Shown here one piece after another: positions 61,601 to 64,000 of a DNA stretch of 64,000 nt. The translations under genes were made by a program, and so were the position numbers. The notes beneath the pieces are model-generated. The model did no database searches. It had not been told where the DNA came from and saw only the letters and a program-made list of their open reading frames with translations. This DNA comes from Salinibacterium sp. NK8237 (GTDB taxonomy: Bacteria > Actinomycetota > Actinomycetes > Actinomycetales > Microbacteriaceae). Every line of letters begins with the position of its first letter. The first letter of the stretch is position 1. Location: NCBI RefSeq assembly GCF_015864955.1, contig NZ_JADYWE010000001.1, positions 372,001 through 436,000 of the forward strand, in the 5' to 3' direction.

Positions 61601-64000
61601 CGGATCCGCGTGAGCAGCAAAGGGGATCTCGTCGTCAAAGTCAGCCGGAGGCGACCACGACTCGCTTGGCGGCGGTACTTCCCAGGCAGGCAATTGCGCG
61701 GCAGCCGCTACCGGTGCTGAAGTGGGGGCTGAGTCTTGCGTCGCAGCAGCTGCTGGCGTTTCATCGCGATCAACGACATCTGAGAACTCAGACCGAACTT
61801 GCTCGATGACCTGATCGGCGACGGGGCCGCCTCGTGACCGGAACGTGGTTTCCCACTCGCGGTATTCACGGGCTTCTTCTTCGCGCAAACGCAATTGTGC
61901 TTCAAGAACCTCGATAACGCTGAGCGTTCCCGTTGATTGATTTTCGGGGCTGTCTGCCCAGTTGAGAATGTCTTCGTCAGCCATTGAACGGCGAGTTGGG
62001 GGTGTCGGAATGTCATCATCCGCCGTCGTTTCGGCAACAGCGGGCTGCTGTTCCGGAGCAGCGTGTTCTTCTGAAACTACCGATTCATCGTTAGCGGGAG
62101 CGGCTGGCGTCGTCGGCGCTGAGGGAATGTCGTCTACCACAGGAGTCGGTTCCGCGATCGGCCGAAAGGATGCTTCCGGGGCAAAGCTCGAAACGACTGG
62201 GGCGGTCGGCGCGGGACTTGCCTCAACTGTTTCTACGAATTCCGCTGTTTCTACGAACTCTGCTGTCTCTACGAACTCTGGTGTTGCTGCTGGATCGAAG
62301 GCAACTTCAGTCTCAGGAACAACGTCGTGAGCGAAACCTACGTCTGGTGTGTCCAGCGGCTCGGGCGCGTCAGCATTCTCTGAGACATCCGGCGCGGGGG
62401 GAACAGTTTCAGCCTCGGACACCGGCGTTGCTTCTGGTACCGCTGGGGCTTCTTCGGACACGGCGGCGGGGGCGACAAAGTCGAAAGCGGCGTCTGCGGG
62501 TGTGGCTAGATCGGCAGCTTCTTCGAACGAAGCCGTAGCATCCGACTCAGGAACCACTGTGTCGAAAGCTTCTCCTGCGTTAACAGGCCCTGGAGTTGGC
62601 AACTCGTCTAGCGGTGCAATGTATGACTGACGGTGAGTGAAGGGAGTTTCGGCGTCAGCGCTGTCGACCGATTCAGGGGTGTCGGCCGATTCAGCGGTGT
62701 CACTGATCACGGGTTCGACAGAAAGAGGGTGAGCGGACGCTTCGATAACCGATTCTGCCGCTAACCCGCTGAAGAACTCCTCGACTGGCTCTTCGGCCGC
62801 CGCCTGAGACGCTGTTGCGTCGGACGCTTCCGGCGAGACTGGAGCTACCGGCTCAAAATTGAACGGTGAAACGAGTTCACTCGTCGTTGCGAATTCTTCC
62901 GACAGCTCTGCTGCGGCAACGCTCTCGCTCTCGATCGCCGATTCGGGCGTTGGCGGTGCAAGATACTCGCTCGTTGTTGGCTCAGCAGAAGTGGTGGGCT
63001 CAACAGAAGTGGTGGGCTCAACAGAAGTGGTGGGCTCAGCCAGAGTCTCAGGAGTAGCAGCGGCCTCGCGGAAGGCAGCGTCAAGGTCAAAAGCCCCAAC
63101 GCTCTCTGACTGTGGTGCACTTGCGGCTTCGGGTTCCTCTGCAGCTGCAGCTTCCGTGGTGTCAGCGTCTGCACCGTCAGCGTCAGCGTCGTCAGCGTCG
63201 TCAGCGTCGTCAGCGTCGTCAGCGTCGTCGCCGGTAGATACGACGGCGTCTGGAACAGACTCTTCGGTATCTGAATCGCTCGCTACGGGAGCGAACACGT
63301 CATCGATCGAAAGGAAACCGTCGCTGTCAAGGCTCGGCGTCTCTACGACAGCCGGCGCATCCTGACCATCAAGGTTCCACATGGGCGCACCGTCGATGAC
63401 GTCCTCGACAGGGAGTGGGGGTTCTGCCGCGACCTGTGGCTCTGCGGGCGCAGGTTCAGGACTGGAACCCTGAACATTCGGCTCCATGGGCCCGAGCTTC
63501 CAAATGTGGTTGGCGGGAGCAGCGGATTCGTCAGAAATCGGATCCGCGCTGTCGCCGGCGACGGGCGACACTTCTGCCCAAGGGGCGTCAGCGGACGACG
63601 AGCCGTCAGCGGGCGTGTCGGTAGCCGGTGATGCAGGTTCTTGCATTGCGAAGAGGGAGTCGAAGCTAAATTCTTCGGAGTCGTCTGTCGTATCGGGCGT
63701 GTCGAGGTCAAATGCACCGAGATCGGAATCGAAGTCGTGCACCGCTGACGCGATGGGTTCAGAAGCGACGGGGACAGGGTCGATTGAGGCCGATTCGAAC
63801 GGCGCAGGCGCCACGGTCTCGGGCTCAGTCGTCTCGGGCTTGACGTGAACGGGCTCGACCGACGCGGGTTCGCTGGAGGCTGCTGCCTCACCGGCCGCGA
63901 GAGCTGCAGCCAAAGAGTCGCTCTCAGCGTCTACTGCCGCAGCCTCGGCTTCCATCTCTTCGGGCGTGCGCCGACGCGAAATGCGCGAAGCAAAGAAATC
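58697..64000 (-). CDS. giant acidic disordered domain fused to NCS1/cytosine-permease-like transporter (5' end outside window)
   Basis: The reading frame is open from the stop at 58697 to the right edge (at least 1,767 residues); an internal ATG lies at 63955, but coding continues upstream as ASRISRRRTPEE. About 1,290 residues are Ala/Glu/Pro/Asp/Val-rich, acidic and predicted disordered, with tandem repeats (VEPTTS, DDA, EPEVQA, FVETAE). The last 470 residues form a 12-helix transporter starting near RRIGHAARLFWLWFATNSS with LIGADLNGG and YSGADIARYQRP, resembling cytosine/purine/thiamine permeases. Transport of a nucleobase-like compound is a family inference. Both parts share one frame, so this is a true fusion. 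Confidence 0.8.
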   Translation of the reverse strand, partial: DFFASRISRRRTPEEMEAEAAAVDAESDSLAAALAAGEAAASSEPASVEPVHVKPETTEPETVAPAPFESASIDPVPVASEPIASAVHDFDSDLGAFDLDTPDTTDDSEEFSFDSLFAMQEPASPATDTPADGSSSADAPWAEVSPVAGDSADPISDESAAPANHIWKLGPMEPNVQGSSPEPAPAEPQVAAEPPLPVEDVIDGAPMWNLDGQDAPAVVETPSLDSDGFLSIDDVFAPVASDSDTEESVPDAVVSTGDDADDADDADDADDADADGADADTTEAAAAEEPEAASAPQSESVGAFDLDAAFREAAATPETLAEPTTSVEPTTSVEPTTSAEPTTSEYLAPPTPESAIESESVAAAELSEEFATTSELVSPFNFEPVAPVSPEASDATASQAAAEEPVEEFFSGLAAESVIEASAHPLSVEPVISDTAESADTPESVDSADAETPFTHRQSYIAPLDELPTPGPVNAGEAFDTVVPESDATASFEEAADLATPADAAFDFVAPAAVSEEAPAVPEATPVSEAETVPPAPDVSENADAPEPLDTPDVGFAHDVVPETEVAFDPAATPEFVETAEFVETAEFVETVEASPAPTAPVVSSFAPEASFRPIAEPTPVVDDIPSAPTTPAAPANDESVVSEEHAAPEQQPAVAETTADDDIPTPPTRRSMADEDILNWADSPENQSTGTLSVIEVLEAQLRLREEEAREYREWETTFRSRGGPVADQVIEQVRSEFSDVVDRDETPAAAATQDSAPTSAPVAAAAQLPAWEVPPPSESWSPPADFDDEIPFAAHADPTGSITLPVLGDTAEEQSAAAPVAASFAAASTSDAEGQSASAVPAEPEVQAEPEVQAEPEVQAERESVEVPVDGTTEAAPSPFDAASGFLSLSDLPEVAEAPAAESADAATFSEATAAQAAPSASDVQSAPEFPADEDGDYDEVEFAPPALVEPDVAPSVPRANLDEHVSFGDFGFAPPPAEGAADDVPEDSMASDSAADPAAEADDVPFAFNLQADTANDPAIVPEATPVAAEQDAAEASAATAEPVVESEPIVESASDVSPADSAVAEDAVAFSFASTETPKYVAPEPISFEDLLKNDDLDDVDVEPDADEAESDPLRALLANAAPPLQGDPLSDVQTGSMSIAQAAFDAGVEESESDEAVDDSDRLTFPTVLSTGALDSNVGETSSDSAVATADDDVIPFAAGVAGAAVLGAAGGSLASQPAPTGAPAPLAAPLAAPLAPDAHSAAVATPVDSMPQPVAHSTSVVAQQPLGLDEVAPTAQHVFSLEESGLEPTPVDRRIGHAARLFWLWFATNSSIVSLGLGAAVFAVGMSLRQSIVAILAGVALSFIPLGLTTLAGKRSGQPTMVVSRSTFGVLGNIAPSVVAVVARLFWGAVLLWVLASSVTIVLIGADLNGGLGDRQLLLIALALSFLIALVIAFAGYPLFARIQLILSIISGVLIVGLIGFTAQYIDIAQALTVPDGSWLLTVTGAVLVFSFLGLVWAYSGADIARYQRPASSGPASMLSAAFGAALPAFVLIAYGALLAASDPAIARGFLASPLDTLLLLLPSWYPIPLLLAAALSLLSGITLSLYSGGFALQAIGVRVPRQWSIVIVAVVLGALGILFAFGVDGGINELFRDVATTLAVPTAAWAGIFASETMIRTRKLDSAGLLARGGVYADVRWVNLGAYVVISVIGFALTSATISWLSWQGYGFTALGIDLSSDLAATDLGVLVALGLGIVTPLVAGIPAIRRQEAEQPERAPRPA
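61412..61465 (-). repeat. 18-base tandem repeat in the fusion gene (EPEVQA)
   Basis: Three 18-base units encode EPEVQA-type hexapeptides in tandem. The first two copies are identical and the third is diverged, which suggests recent in-frame duplication. Confidence 0.85.
62229..62282 (-). repeat. 18-base tandem repeat in the fusion gene (FVETAE)
   Basis: Three 18-base units encode FVETAE-like hexapeptides in tandem, with a few substitutions between copies. Confidence 0.85.
62973..63044 (-). repeat. 18-base tandem repeat in the fusion gene (VEPTTS)
   Basis: Four 18-base units encode VEPTTS/AEPTTS hexapeptides; the middle two are identical at the DNA level and the outer ones are diverged. Confidence 0.85.
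63188..63232 (-). repeat. 9-base tandem repeat in the fusion gene (DDA)
   Basis: About five copies of a 9-base unit (GTCGTCAGC on plus) encode an Asp-Asp-Ala run. This is a likely slippage-prone site where copy number may vary. Confidence 0.85.

Noticed and set aside
63188..63232. Possible CRISPR or VNTR array
   Set aside because: The 9-base units have no spacers and encode an in-frame Asp-Asp-Ala run, so this is a coding tandem repeat, not a CRISPR array.
59004..63848. Long plus-strand ORFs opposite the fusion gene, some 120-170 codons
   Set aside because: They are shadows of the acidic low-complexity region; the Ser/Ala/Thr-rich products mirror its composition and the minus frame is continuous through them.

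Overview
The window looks like a chromosomal stretch of a high-GC Gram-positive actinobacterium, most likely family Microbacteriaceae (Salinibacterium/Leifsonia/Cryobacterium-like). The evidence is the set of actinobacteria-restricted genes (SepH, DUF3000, DUF3093, DUF3159, DUF3710, DUF4191, DUF4193, DUF7455, a PAC2 protein, polyphosphate glucokinase, an HrdB-type sigma factor with a Lys/Ala-rich N-terminus), many GTG/TTG starts, and type A RNase P RNA. The genus is an inference. No CRISPR array, prophage, transposase or insertion sequence was seen; the window is densely coding.

Layout. 1-3.4 kb (minus): the 5' end of thrS, then a translationally coupled pair, a polytopic membrane protein and a processive-type GT2 glycosyltransferase with a GspE/MshE-like N-terminal domain. 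3.4-3.9 kb: Gly, Cys and Val tRNAs on minus facing a Val tRNA on plus. 4-10 kb: EI24 protein, a degenerate ammonium-transporter homologue, ZapE ATPase, rhodanese sulfurtransferase plus SufE, alpha/beta hydrolase. 9.7-22.8 kb: DUF3000, HRDC/RNase D, thiolase and FadB-type beta-oxidation enzymes, dxs, aconitase, DUF3159-DUF3710-dut, DUF3093, DUF4193. 23-30 kb: sepH, a phosphodiesterase, and convergent type II topoisomerase subunits. 30-36 kb: DUF7455, an ATP-grasp protein, primary sigma factor with a CofE-like ligase, PAC2 protein, leucyl aminopeptidase. 36-58 kb: lpdA and the 2-oxo acid dehydrogenase E2 gene, a membrane pseudokinase, DUF4191, RDD protein, glnA1, a three-gene exopolysaccharide-type cassette (GT2 synthase, membrane-anchored GH26, UDP-glucose dehydrogenase), glnE, glnA2, panB, a small SPOR protein, map, ppgK, a VIT1 protein, rnpB, a CdsZ-like protein and a Nif3-like protein. 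58.7-64 kb: the 3' part of a very large gene fusing about 1,290 residues of acidic, repeat-bearing disordered sequence to a 12-helix NCS1/cytosine-permease-like transporter; it runs off the right edge.

How the genes work together. The 34-58 kb block follows the order remembered from Mycobacterium tuberculosis (pepB, dlaT, lipB, lipA, DUF4191, RDD, glnA1, glnE, glnA2, panB, CdsZ, Nif3). Two departures stand out: lipB-lipA are not between E2 and DUF4191 (a pseudokinase and a 35-codon ORF are there instead), and the polysaccharide cassette sits between glnA1 and glnE. Nitrogen assimilation is represented by two glutamine synthetases, their adenylyltransferase, and a GlnR-type box before glnA1.

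The best candidates for something undescribed are: the GT2/GH26/Ugd cassette with its 531-bp structured leader; the MshEN-like GT2 with its coupled membrane partner; the disorder-transporter fusion; and four proteins whose folds persist while key residues are lost (Amt-like protein, pseudokinase, CdsZ-like protein, and GlnA2 at its adenylylation site).
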